Shown here: positions 8,279 to 15,920 of the stretch, piece after piece
Layout: every line of letters starts with the position of its first letter
How positions within the stretch are numbered: the stretch's first letter is position 1
Origin: Prevotellaceae bacterium
GTDB taxonomy: Bacteria > Bacteroidota > Bacteroidia > Bacteroidales > Bacteroidaceae
Direction of reading: 5' to 3'
DNA: 27,944 bases
Assembly (NCBI GenBank): GCA_019420585.1
Contig: JAHZGX010000022.1
Coordinates: 1-27,944 of the forward strand
The notes under the pieces: model-generated
What the model was told of the DNA's origin: nothing
Databases searched by the model: none
What the model saw: the letters and a program-made list of their open reading frames with translations, nothing else
Program-made: the position numbers and the translations under genes

Positions 8279-8986
8279 ATGAATAAGAAATTCGCAGCAT
8301 CGGCCTTACTAGTAGCCGGTACCATCTTTGGTATGGTATCATGTAACAAGGATACCGATTTCCACGCCGCATCAGTCAACTATCCGTACAACAGCATACT
8401 CTATGCCGACCAAACGCTCGACTCTATCATATTCAGCACAACAGACAGTTGGAGCCTAAGCACCCCAAATGACTGGATACATATCCAAGGCAATACACAA
8501 GGAACAATCAAGAACGACATGTCCCTGTACATTCTGAAAAACAATGTGGAGTTCGATGAGAACACCACTGACAGCACACGCATCGGCCACATCCAGTTGA
8601 CTTCACACTACAATTCGGCCGCCCTCTACACCCAGTTTGGCTTCATTGACATTACCCATCCAATCTATCAGGTAAAGCATTACTACGGCAATACCAACAT
8701 CCCCACAAAGGTCACCTTTACCGTAGCCGACAGCGCAAGCGTGACACAGGACTCCATCTGTTTCAATGCACGCAAGCGTTGGAACCTGGAAATAATAGGC
8801 TCAGGAGACCAACCATGGGTAACTGCCAGCAAGACCACAGGCAATGCCGGCAAACAAAGCATCATACTCAGCATGACCCAGAATCCTGACACACTGAACC
8901 GCGAGGCCAAAGCCATATTGACCAGCGGCACGGTGAAGAATGAAATCACCATCCGTCAGTACGGAAAACCAAAGAAGAGGGATTGA
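8279..8986 (+). CDS. Lipoprotein with BACON-like domains
   Basis: The 235-residue product has a lipoprotein signal peptide: MNKK, a hydrophobic stretch and the lipobox GMVSC with C22 as the lipidated cysteine. No charged export signal is obvious after it (CNKDTDF). The mature part looks like two beta-sandwich repeats. The second (about 140-232) has the BACON pattern: a WNLEI strand, PWVTASKTTGNAG, an alternating strand, a TREAKAILTSG-like segment and a final ITIRQYG strand. The first (about 35-130) is a more diverged copy with the same tryptophan spacing (WSLSTPNDWIHI). BACON domains in Bacteroidetes are usually linked to surface glycan or protein binding, but here there is no catalytic partner, so the ligand is unknown. 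The BRCT gene starts immediately downstream and may share the transcript. Confidence 0.8.
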   Translation: MNKKFAASALLVAGTIFGMVSCNKDTDFHAASVNYPYNSILYADQTLDSIIFSTTDSWSLSTPNDWIHIQGNTQGTIKNDMSLYILKNNVEFDENTTDSTRIGHIQLTSHYNSAALYTQFGFIDITHPIYQVKHYYGNTNIPTKVTFTVADSASVTQDSICFNARKRWNLEIIGSGDQPWVTASKTTGNAGKQSIILSMTQNPDTLNREAKAILTSGTVKNEITIRQYGKPKKRD

Positions 8987-9009
8987 GCAAGCAACAAGAA
9001 AAAGGAAAC

Positions 9010-9693
9010 ATGACGGAGGTGCTTCAGGGAGAACTCTTCGGAAAGGAAATGCAGGAGAACCAGTCTCCACTGGCCGGAAGAACGGTGTGCATGCTCGGTT
9101 CATTCACACAGTCCAACGCCACCATGCAGAAACGCCTGCGCGAGCAAGGAGCCGACTTCAAGGCTTCCACCCGTGTGAGCCGCAACGTACATTACGTACT
9201 GGTGGGACGCGGAGCGCCCCAAGACCAACTTGACTACCTGCAGACACTAGCTTTCAACGGCTATCATCCGCGCGTGCTTTACCAGCAGGACTGGGATGCC
9301 ATACAGCAAGGGCAGTGGGAATCTTACCGCACTCCGCTCCTGATAGAGAAGCACCTGCGCCTCACCATGCAGCATTACCAAAGCGGACACGTGGACTACT
9401 CCGCAGGCATGAACCCGCTTTACACACATGAACTGTATGTGGCTCCCGACACAGAGACTCCCCAGGAGGAACTGTACCAACTGCTGGGCAACCGCGGAAT
9501 ATACGCCAACCCCTACATTGATGACAGCACCGACGTACTGGTCATTTCAGAACAGACCTTGGAGCATCTGCGTTCGGGGGGGCAAGATTCCGTGCTCCAG
9601 ACCATTGAGGATACCTACAATGCCAGCCGCTCACAGCAATACCGCTACGTGATGACCACCGAAGGCGAACTCATGCAGTGGCTTCGCTCCTAA
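9010..9693 (+). CDS. BRCT-domain protein
   Basis: The 227-residue protein starts with a short lead-in followed by a BRCT-like domain at about residues 21-95: LAGRTVCMLGSF, a helix MQKRLREQGADF, then the strand NVHYVLVGRGA. This resembles the BRCT at the end of NAD-dependent ligases and in DNA polymerase III epsilon-like proteins. The remaining 130 residues match no domain I recognise. BRCT domains bind DNA ends or protein partners, so a DNA-repair adaptor role is plausible but unproved. The ATG at 9010 follows an AAGGAA-type ribosome site. An in-frame TTG at 8983, overlapping the stop of the lipoprotein gene, would add nine residues. The gene converges on ligA, which also ends in a BRCT domain. 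Confidence 0.75.
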   Translation: MTEVLQGELFGKEMQENQSPLAGRTVCMLGSFTQSNATMQKRLREQGADFKASTRVSRNVHYVLVGRGAPQDQLDYLQTLAFNGYHPRVLYQQDWDAIQQGQWESYRTPLLIEKHLRLTMQHYQSGHVDYSAGMNPLYTHELYVAPDTETPQEELYQLLGNRGIYANPYIDDSTDVLVISEQTLEHLRSGGQDSVLQTIEDTYNASRSQQYRYVMTTEGELMQWLRS

Positions 9694-9988
9694 GCGGCAA
9701 GTCAGGAACGTAACGGCATCGCCCTTCGGGCAACACATATTCCCAGTCCCGGCAACATGCATGTCCCGGTCAAGTAATACGTGTGTCCTAAAGAAACAAG
9801 GAAATCCGTGTCCCCCAATATGGCATTCTCTTCCTTGCAAGAGCCTTTTGTCTTGATTCTTTGAAAAGGCCTCACAAAATTTTCCAACTAGAAAAAAATA
9901 TTTCTCCAACTGGGAAAAAATAATTTCCCAGTTGGACGTTTTTTTACTTCCAACTACCCAATGTCCACAGAGCAACGGGTCACTCTCC
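9694..9988. other. Convergent intergenic region
   Basis: This 295-base gap between the ends of the BRCT gene and ligA contains no gene. Its right half is dispersed hairpin repeat B, copy 2, preceded by a small hairpin (GCCTTTT at 9843-9849 with AAAAGGC at 9884 minus about 20). The left half shows nothing beyond a four-base-pair hairpin at 9721-9731. Confidence 0.7.
9884..9945. terminator. Hairpin repeat B copy 2, bidirectional terminator
   Basis: CCAACTGGGAAA (9906-9917) pairs perfectly with TTTCCCAGTTGG (9924-9935), followed by seven T's at 9939-9945, which suits termination of the BRCT gene. On the other strand an A/T tract also follows the stem, which suits ligA. An extra arm, CCAACTAG, lies at 9884-9891. 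The layout matches the copies at 625-676 and 25839-25882. Confidence 0.75.
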
Positions 9989-11986
9989 CTACTCACCTAT
10001 CCTGGCCAGGAACTCATCCTCAGAAAGAATGCTGACCCCCAGGCGTGAAGCCCTCTCCAGTTTGGCCGGCCCCATGTTCTCACCGGCCAGCACAAAGGAG
10101 GTCTTGGCACTAATGCTGCCCACGTTGCGCCCGCCATGCCGTTCAATGAGTGCCTTGTACTCGTCACGGCTATGATGACGGAACACTCCGCTGATAACCA
10201 CACTCTGCCCGGCCAGCGCGTCTGTGCGCGCCTCCTGCTCCTCGGCAGAGAGTTCCATCTGCAGTCCCGCCTGCCTGAGCCGCTCCACAAATGCCTGGTT
10301 TCGCTCGTCGTGGAAAAAGGTGATAACGCTCCGGGCTATCACTTCGCCAATGCCGCTGACAGCCAGCAGACTCGGAAGCGTGGCACCGGCCACAGCCTCC
10401 ATGCTGCCGAAGTTGCGCGCCAGAGTCTTGGCAGCAATCTCCCCCACGAACCTTATTCCCATGGCAAAGAGCACCCGTTCAAAAGGCACGGCACGGCTCG
10501 CGTCAATGCTCTGCAGGATGCGCCTCGCCATCTCACGGCCTCCGCCTTCAATGGCAAGCAGTTGCTCCTCTGTGAGACGGTAGAGGTCGGAAGCATCGGA
10601 GATGAGTCCGCTGCGATAGAAAGCATCCACCGTCTCCGGCCCCAAAGAGTTGATGTTCATGGCCTTTCGGCTTATGAAATGTTCTATGCGGCCCAACAGG
10701 AGAGGCGGGCACCCACTGTCATTGGGACAGTAATGGGCAGCCTCACCCTCATAGCGCACCAACGGCGTGCCACACACGGGACAACGGGTAACGAAAGAGA
10801 TGGTTCCGGGATGGTCGGGAGTCACATTGTCCACTATCTTTGGTATTATCTCACCGCCCTTTTCCACCAGCACACGGTCACCTACATGCAGGTGCAGTTG
10901 AGCCATGATGTCGGCATTGTGCAGGGTGGCACGCCTGACCTGGGTGCCGGCCAACTGCACAGGATCCATGTTGGCCACGGGTGTCACGGCTCCCGTGCGC
11001 CCCACCTGGAACACCACCTGCCTCAAGGTGGTCTCCTCCTGCTCAGCCTTGAACTTATAGGCAATGGCCCAGCGAGGAGACTTGGCCGTCATTCCCAGGC
11101 TGCGCTGCTGCGTGAGCGAGTTCACCTTGAGCACGATGCCATCGGTGGCCACAGGCAGAAACCTGCGCTCCGTGTCCCAATGATCGATGTAGTCATAAAT
11201 GTCCTGCAACGAGTGAGCCAGCCTCATGTGGCTGCTTATCTGGAATCCCCAGCGTGCGGCAGCCTGCAGGTTCTCATAGTGGCTGTCGCCCGGAATGCCG
11301 TCTCCTAGCAGGTAATAGAGATAGGCATCCAGCCCGCGCTGTGCCACCACCCCACTGTTCTTGCTCTTAAGCGTGCCGCTGGCAGCATTGCGGGGGTTGG
11401 CAAAGAGCGGTTCCCCATCGCGCTCCCGCTCTGCATTGAGGCGGTCAAAGGAAGTCCAGGGCATCAGTATCTCACCCCTGATTTCAAACTCCGCAGGATA
11501 ATCCTCCCCTGCCGGCAGGGCAAGGGGAACGGTATGTATGGTACGTACATTGGGGGTCACGTCATCGCCCTGCACGCCATCACCGCGGGTCACTGCCCTC
11601 ACGAGACACCCCTCCTCATAATGCAGGCTGATGCTCAGCCCGTCAAACTTCAGTTCACAGCAGATCTCGAAAGGTTCTCCATGCAGTCCTTCGGCCACAC
11701 GGCGGTAGAAATCGGCCACCTCCTGACGGTTGTAGGTGTTGGCCAGACTGAGCATGGGCCGCTTGTGCATCACAGTCTGGAACTCGTTGCTGAGATCAGA
11801 ACCCACACGCCTTGTGGGGCTGTTGGGGTCATCCATATCGGGAAACCGGCTTTCCAGATCCTGCAGACGGTGCATCTTCATGTCAAACTCCTGATCGGAG
11901 ATGACAGGTGCGTTAAGCACATAATAATTATGGTTGTGCCTGTGAAGTTCCTCTCTCAGGCCAAGTATCTCTTCCCTTTCATTCAT
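9989..11986 (-). CDS. ligA: NAD-dependent DNA ligase LigA
   Basis: The 665-residue product seals nicks during replication and repair using NAD. It shows all the domains: Ia with the NMN-binding tyrosines (HNYYVLN...DQEFD), the nucleotidyltransferase core with catalytic K113 in ELKFDG, an OB fold, a four-cysteine zinc finger (CPVCG...CPNDSGC), helix-hairpin-helix repeats, and a C-terminal BRCT domain (LAGQSVVISGVF...VLAGENMGPAK). The length is normal for the family. Three in-frame ATGs exist at 12019, 12004 and 11986. The first lies inside the likely -7 element at 12019-12026, and the family N-terminus fits 11986 best, so I chose it; 12004 remains possible. The gene diverges from dapA and converges on the BRCT gene. 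Confidence 0.96.
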   Translation of the reverse strand: MNEREEILGLREELHRHNHNYYVLNAPVISDQEFDMKMHRLQDLESRFPDMDDPNSPTRRVGSDLSNEFQTVMHKRPMLSLANTYNRQEVADFYRRVAEGLHGEPFEICCELKFDGLSISLHYEEGCLVRAVTRGDGVQGDDVTPNVRTIHTVPLALPAGEDYPAEFEIRGEILMPWTSFDRLNAERERDGEPLFANPRNAASGTLKSKNSGVVAQRGLDAYLYYLLGDGIPGDSHYENLQAAARWGFQISSHMRLAHSLQDIYDYIDHWDTERRFLPVATDGIVLKVNSLTQQRSLGMTAKSPRWAIAYKFKAEQEETTLRQVVFQVGRTGAVTPVANMDPVQLAGTQVRRATLHNADIMAQLHLHVGDRVLVEKGGEIIPKIVDNVTPDHPGTISFVTRCPVCGTPLVRYEGEAAHYCPNDSGCPPLLLGRIEHFISRKAMNINSLGPETVDAFYRSGLISDASDLYRLTEEQLLAIEGGGREMARRILQSIDASRAVPFERVLFAMGIRFVGEIAAKTLARNFGSMEAVAGATLPSLLAVSGIGEVIARSVITFFHDERNQAFVERLRQAGLQMELSAEEQEARTDALAGQSVVISGVFRHHSRDEYKALIERHGGRNVGSISAKTSFVLAGENMGPAKLERASRLGVSILSEDEFLARIGE

Positions 11987-12018
11987 ACCTTGCTTGTGAC
12001 ACATTGATGATATATCCA

Positions 12019-12026
12019 CAAAATTA
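12019..12026 (-). promoter_or_regulatory. -7 element of ligA
   Basis: Read on the minus strand this is TAATTTTG, matching TAnnTTTG. The transcript would start near 12012, giving a leader of about 26 bases to the ATG at 11986. No clear -33 is seen. Confidence 0.5.
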
Positions 12027-12066
12027 GATATAAAATGCGATGAAAAACGAATTGGAAGTTACCTTT

Positions 12067-12098
12067 TTTGGCTAGCAAGGAGTTTTGTAGTACATTTG
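12067..12098 (+). promoter_or_regulatory. Promoter of dapA
   Basis: TTTG at 12067-12070, exactly 20 bases, then TACATTTG at 12091-12098. This is an almost ideal Bacteroidota promoter, 25 bases before the dapA ATG. Confidence 0.85.
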
Positions 12099-12123
12099 CA
12101 ACCGCATTAACAGAGCATCACAT

Positions 12124-13011
12124 ATGGCACAGAATAAATTCAAAGGGCTGGGCATAGCCCTCATCACACCCTTTAAGTCCAACGGGGAAATAGACTGGGA
12201 TTCCTTGGACAGGCTGGTGGAATACCAGTTGAAGGGCGGTGCCGACTACCTGTGCATCATGGGTACGACCGCCGAGACACCCACACTCACGCTTCAGGAA
12301 AAGCGCATGCTGAAAGAACGCTTGGTGCAGAGGGTGGCAGGCCGAGTGCCTTTACTGATGGGATGCGGCGGCAACTGCACGAACAGTATAGTCAGGGAAT
12401 TGCAGGAGGAAGACTGGACTGGCATTGATGGCGTACTGAGTGTGTGCCCCTTCTACAACAAGCCTTCCCAGGAAGGCCTGTTCCGTCACTTCTCCGCCAT
12501 AGCCGAGGCCAGCCCCGTGAACCTGGTGCTCTATAATGTTCCGGGGCGCACCGGGGTAAACATGACAGCCGACACCACCTTGCGCCTCGCCCGCACGTAT
12601 GACAACATCGTAGCCATCAAGGAAGCCAGCGGAAACATAACCCAGATGGATGACATCATCAAAAACAAGCCTGCCAACTTCGATGTCATCAGTGGGGACG
12701 ACGGCATTACCTTCCCACTCATCACTCTTGGAGCCGTGGGGGTCATCAGCGTGATAGGCAACGCCCTGCCCGCCGAAGTAAGCCGCATGGTTCGTCTGGC
12801 TCTGCGCGGCGAGTACAATTCCTCACTCGCCATACACCACAAGTTCACAGAACTCTTCAAGTTGCTGTTCGTGGACGGAAACCCTGCGGGAGTCAAGGCA
12901 ATGCTCTCCGAGATGGGCATGATTGAGAATGTACTGCGCCTGCCACTGGTGCCCACACGCCTGACCACCATAGAGCGCATAAGCCAAATAGTGAAAGACC
13001 TAGGTTACTAA
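12124..13011 (+). CDS. dapA: 4-hydroxy-tetrahydrodipicolinate synthase DapA
   Basis: This 295-residue TIM-barrel enzyme condenses pyruvate with aspartate semialdehyde, the first committed step to diaminopimelate and lysine. Visible active-site residues are the GTTAE motif (T48, T49), Y137 in VLYNVPGRTG with R142, and the Schiff-base lysine K166 in AIKEASGN. Length is normal. The ATG at 12124 lies 25 bases after a strong promoter and no other dap gene is adjacent, so it is probably transcribed alone. An intrinsic terminator follows at 13046-13092. Confidence 0.97.
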   Translation: MAQNKFKGLGIALITPFKSNGEIDWDSLDRLVEYQLKGGADYLCIMGTTAETPTLTLQEKRMLKERLVQRVAGRVPLLMGCGGNCTNSIVRELQEEDWTGIDGVLSVCPFYNKPSQEGLFRHFSAIAEASPVNLVLYNVPGRTGVNMTADTTLRLARTYDNIVAIKEASGNITQMDDIIKNKPANFDVISGDDGITFPLITLGAVGVISVIGNALPAEVSRMVRLALRGEYNSSLAIHHKFTELFKLLFVDGNPAGVKAMLSEMGMIENVLRLPLVPTRLTTIERISQIVKDLGY

Positions 13012-13045
13012 GCGCACAAGAAGCCGTCTGAAAACCCATAACACA

Positions 13046-13092
13046 ACGGGGGAAGCTGTACTGCCGGCCTCCCCCGTATTTGTTTCCTTTTC
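13046..13092 (+). terminator. Intrinsic terminator of dapA
   Basis: ACGGGGGA (13046-13053) pairs with TCCCCCGT (13070-13077), followed by the T-rich tail ATTTGTTTCCTTTT. Confidence 0.8.
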
Positions 13093-13258
13093 CTTCCCGA
13101 CCGGCGGCACCGTTCAAAAAGGCAGAGCGGTGCATGTGCCAATGAAGAGCCCTGTCTTTTTAACACTTGTTTAATGTAATTTTCATGGCATCTGTTTCCG
13201 TCTGCCGACACAGCACTTTGCATCCGCCAATACTATGCGCAAAATCCGATGTCCATCC

Positions 13259-13332
13259 CCCCAATCGGCATTAGACCGATTGGGGATAAACGCAGGAAAG
13301 CCTTTCTCCCACCAAAGGAAAAGGCTTTCCTG
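13259..13332. repeat. Two tandem perfect hairpins
   Basis: Hairpin one is CCCCAATCGG (13259-13268) with CCGATTGGGG (13276-13285), a 10-bp stem and 7-base loop. Hairpin two is CAGGAAAGCCTTT (13293-13305) with AAAGGCTTTCCTG (13320-13332), a 13-bp stem. Neither is followed by a long T-run. They may form the terminator of the minus-strand DUF3127 gene or protect a 3' end. Confidence 0.6.
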
Positions 13333-13424
13333 TATGTTGTCTGTCCGCGGCTATGCCCTGGCCGGGCACGTCATGATTTCTCCCAATGACAAGACGGCTA
13401 GGAGAAACGCCGGCAAGGAATGCT

Positions 13425-13838
13425 TCAGAAGGGCAGGTCATCGGCACCGCCCACGGGAGTAGCACCAGCCTCAGGGGCAGCGAAAGGGGCAGCGGGGACA
13501 GCCTGGGGCGCCGTGAAGGCAGGAGCAGCAGGCTGGCCGTATGCGCCATAAGCGGCAGCAGGCTGGATGTTGCGATTCACGCGGAAAGCCCGGACGGAAT
13601 TGAACCAGCGGCCGTTGTATTCGCGTGCATCAATGTCAATGGATACTTCCAGACGCTCGTTCATTTGGATGTTAAACTGCTTGATGCGGTCATCACCGAA
13701 CACCTCGAAGAACACCTTCTTGGGATACTGGTCTTCAGTCTCCAGTACATACTGGCCACATATCCACTCACTGCCTGTACGGGTCGATGTGCCACGGCGC
13801 GGTTCAAGCACTTGTATAATCTTTCCTACTATCTCCAT
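13425..13838 (-). CDS. DUF3127 protein with SSB-like acidic tip
   Basis: This 137-residue protein begins MEIVGKIIQVL and continues with YVLETEDQYPKK, FEVFGDDRIKQF and a REYNGRWFNSVRAFRV segment, the pattern of the Bacteroidota family DUF3127, which looks like an OB fold. A flexible Ala/Pro/Gln-rich linker (about 92-128) then leads to GGADDLPF, very like the DDDIPF tip with which single-stranded DNA-binding protein recruits partners. I infer a single-stranded nucleic-acid binder working in replication or repair; that is not proved. The open frame extends further upstream, but the ATG at 13838 begins the family N-terminus and lies about 24 bases after the likely transcription start. It diverges from dnaN. 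Confidence 0.85.
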   Translation of the reverse strand: MEIVGKIIQVLEPRRGTSTRTGSEWICGQYVLETEDQYPKKVFFEVFGDDRIKQFNIQMNERLEVSIDIDAREYNGRWFNSVRAFRVNRNIQPAAAYGAYGQPAAPAFTAPQAVPAAPFAAPEAGATPVGGADDLPF

Positions 13839-13868
13839 GATTGTTGTAAAGTTGATTAAAAACGCTCG

Positions 13869-13876
13869 CAAAGGTA
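13869..13876 (-). promoter_or_regulatory. -7 element of DUF3127 gene
   Basis: Read on the minus strand this is TACCTTTG, followed by a leader of about 24 bases to the ATG at 13838. The -33 match is weak. Confidence 0.6.
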
Positions 13877-13915
13877 TTGAAAAAATCTGAGGAAGCAGAT
13901 TTGTGCCGTCATTTT

Positions 13916-13946
13916 TTTGCCACCTGCGGGAAAAGAAGTATTTTTG
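13916..13946 (+). promoter_or_regulatory. Promoter of dnaN operon
   Basis: TTTG at 13916-13919, 19 bases, TATTTTTG at 13939-13946, then a 27-base leader to the dnaN ATG. It is back to back with the DUF3127 promoter about 40 bases away. Confidence 0.8.
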
Positions 13947-13973
13947 CCTATAATAACCAAGTAAGAAGACAAT

Positions 13974-15101
13974 ATGAATTTCAAGGTATCGAGTTCCGCT
14001 CTCTACAGCCGCCTGACTTTGGCCAGCAAAGTCCTGGCCAGCAAGAATGTGCTGCCCATACTGGACTGCTTCCTCTTTGACATCAAGGATGGGCACATTA
14101 CTGTGACCGCATCAGACGGCGACAAGTACTTCATCACCCAAGTGCCCGTAATAGAACATGACGGCGAGGCACGCTTCTGTATCTCGGCAAAGACCATCAT
14201 GGACTCCATCAAGGAACTGGCCGAGCAGCCCATCTCACTGGGTTTCAACCCTGAAAACATGGGTATTGCAGGCAGACACAGCAGCGGTACATTCAACCTC
14301 TCGGCCATGGATGCCTCGATATATCCCCTGCCCATGCCCGTACAAGAAGACAGCACCACGCTGACGCTCCCTGCCCAGGTGCTGCTCACCGGCATAGGCC
14401 GCAGCCTCTTCGCCACTGCCAATGACCAGGTACGCATGGCCATGAACGGCATCTACCTGGACATACAGCCCAACAGCATCGTGTTTGCCAGCACCGACAG
14501 CCGCAAACTGGTGAAGTGCACCAACACCACCGTACAGAGCGGCATCACGGCCGGCATCATCATACACAAGAAGGTGGCAGCCATTCTGAAAGCAGTGATG
14601 ACGAAGGACGAGGAGGACATCACGCTTACCTTCGACACTCAGAGAGCAGTAATCTCCACGGCTGACTTCACCATGCACTTCCGCCTCATTGAGGCACGCT
14701 TCCCCAACTATAACGCCGTCATCCCCAAGGACAACCCTTACCAAGTGGAACTGGACAGGCAGGCACTGGTGGGCGCACTGAAGCGCACCAGCATATTCTG
14801 CAGCCAAAGCACAGGCATGATAACGCTCGAACTGGGCAACAACACCCTCAAACTGAAAGGCGCGACCGATGATTTCGGTTCAAGCGCAGAGGAATATCTC
14901 ACATGCCAATACACGCAGCAACCCATCAGCGTGAACTTCAGTTGCCACTTCCTGTTGGAGATAGCCAACATACTGGAAAGCGAGAACGTGACCCTGGAAC
15001 TGGCTGCCGACGTGAGCCGTCCCGGCTTGATACACCCCTCGGTGGAGGATGAGAAGGACAAAGTGCTGATGCTACTGATGCCAATGAAGAGGGATCAGTA
15101 A
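13974..15101 (+). CDS. dnaN: DNA polymerase III beta subunit (sliding clamp)
   Basis: The 375-residue protein is the ring-shaped clamp that tethers the replicative polymerase to DNA. Its three-domain repeat is recognisable: N-terminal MNFKVSSSALYSRL with KNVLPILDCFLF, a middle domain around RSLFATANDQVRMAMNGIYL, and a C-terminal domain with RLIEARFPNYNAVIP and the partner-binding end MLLMPM. It finishes with the short extra tail KRDQ. Length is normal. It is first in a seven-gene run. The next gene, a DnaQ-like exonuclease, starts 48 bases later, suggesting coupled expression of clamp and exonuclease. Confidence 0.97.
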   Translation: MNFKVSSSALYSRLTLASKVLASKNVLPILDCFLFDIKDGHITVTASDGDKYFITQVPVIEHDGEARFCISAKTIMDSIKELAEQPISLGFNPENMGIAGRHSSGTFNLSAMDASIYPLPMPVQEDSTTLTLPAQVLLTGIGRSLFATANDQVRMAMNGIYLDIQPNSIVFASTDSRKLVKCTNTTVQSGITAGIIIHKKVAAILKAVMTKDEEDITLTFDTQRAVISTADFTMHFRLIEARFPNYNAVIPKDNPYQVELDRQALVGALKRTSIFCSQSTGMITLELGNNTLKLKGATDDFGSSAEEYLTCQYTQQPISVNFSCHFLLEIANILESENVTLELAADVSRPGLIHPSVEDEKDKVLMLLMPMKRDQ

Positions 15102-15149
15102 AAGGCAGTGTGAGACAAGAACAACCAACACAGGAGCATCACTCAACAG

Positions 15150-15920
15150 ATGAAACTGAATCTCAAAAGACCCATCATATTCTTCGACCTGGAGACCACC
15201 GGACTGGACATCGCCAAGGACCGCATCGTGGAATTGTGCTACATACGCGTGGAACCCAACGGCAATGAGGAGTCGCGCAGCATGCGCATCAATCCGGGCA
15301 TGCACATACCCGAGGCATCCACCAACACGCACGGCATCACCGATGAGGACGTGAAGGACTGCCCCACCTTTGCCGATGTGGCACCACAGTTGGCACAGGC
15401 CTTCAAGGACTGTGACCTGGCCGGCTTCAACAGCAATCGCTTCGACCTGCCCTTACTGGCCGAGGAGTTCATGAGAGCGGGTACAAACATCGACCTAAGC
15501 CGCAGCCAGGCCATCGATGTACAGAACATATTCCACAAAATGGAAAAACGCACCCTGGCAGCCGCCTACAAGTTCTACTGCGGACGCGATCTGGAAAACG
15601 CACATAGTGCCCTGGCGGACACGCAGGCCACCTACGAGGTACTGCAGGCACAACTGGACCGCTACCCCGATGATTTGCAAAACGATGTGGACTTCCTGGC
15701 CGACTTCTCGCGCATGAACCGCAATATCGACTTTGCAGGAAGGTTCGTATATGACGAGAACGGCAAGGAACTCATCAACTTCGGCAAGTACAAGGGAAAG
15801 GCCGTGAGCGAAATCCTAAGCAAGGATCCCGGCTATTACAGCTGGATTATGCAGGGTGACTTTACGCTCAACACCAAACAGGTACTCACCAAACTACGAC
15901 TGAAATATGCTGCAAGGTAA
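15150..15920 (+). CDS. DnaQ-like 3'-5' exonuclease (DEDDh)
   Basis: The 256-residue protein carries the DEDDh exonuclease core: D13 and E15 in FFDLETTG, the THGITDEDV segment, D99 in NSNRFDLPLL, and H152 with D157 in NAHSALADTQ. After a linker comes a small C-terminal module, FGKYKGKAVSEIL...PGYYSWIM (about 210-238), similar to the ExoX C-terminal/DUF3820 type. It could proofread for the polymerase or act as a separate repair exonuclease. Being next to dnaN favours a link to replication, but the Bacteroidota polymerase may use another proofreading domain. It overlaps coaBC by 14 bases, so translation is likely coupled. Confidence 0.88.
   Translation: MKLNLKRPIIFFDLETTGLDIAKDRIVELCYIRVEPNGNEESRSMRINPGMHIPEASTNTHGITDEDVKDCPTFADVAPQLAQAFKDCDLAGFNSNRFDLPLLAEEFMRAGTNIDLSRSQAIDVQNIFHKMEKRTLAAAYKFYCGRDLENAHSALADTQATYEVLQAQLDRYPDDLQNDVDFLADFSRMNRNIDFAGRFVYDENGKELINFGKYKGKAVSEILSKDPGYYSWIMQGDFTLNTKQVLTKLRLKYAAR

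Larger units (their letters stand above)
13012..13424. other. Convergent gap between dapA and DUF3127 gene
   Basis: This 413-base gap contains no gene. It holds the dapA terminator (13046-13092), two tandem hairpins (13259-13332), and an unremarkable stretch at about 13093-13250. Confidence 0.7.

Noticed and set aside
10136..11308. 390-codon open frame on the plus strand opposite ligA
   Set aside because: It is the antisense shadow of a clear full-length ligase; its product is rich in His, Arg and Gly with no domain.
11987..12019. Longer ligA start at 12019
   Set aside because: The codon falls in the likely -7 element (12019-12026) and the extra residues do not fit the family N-terminus.
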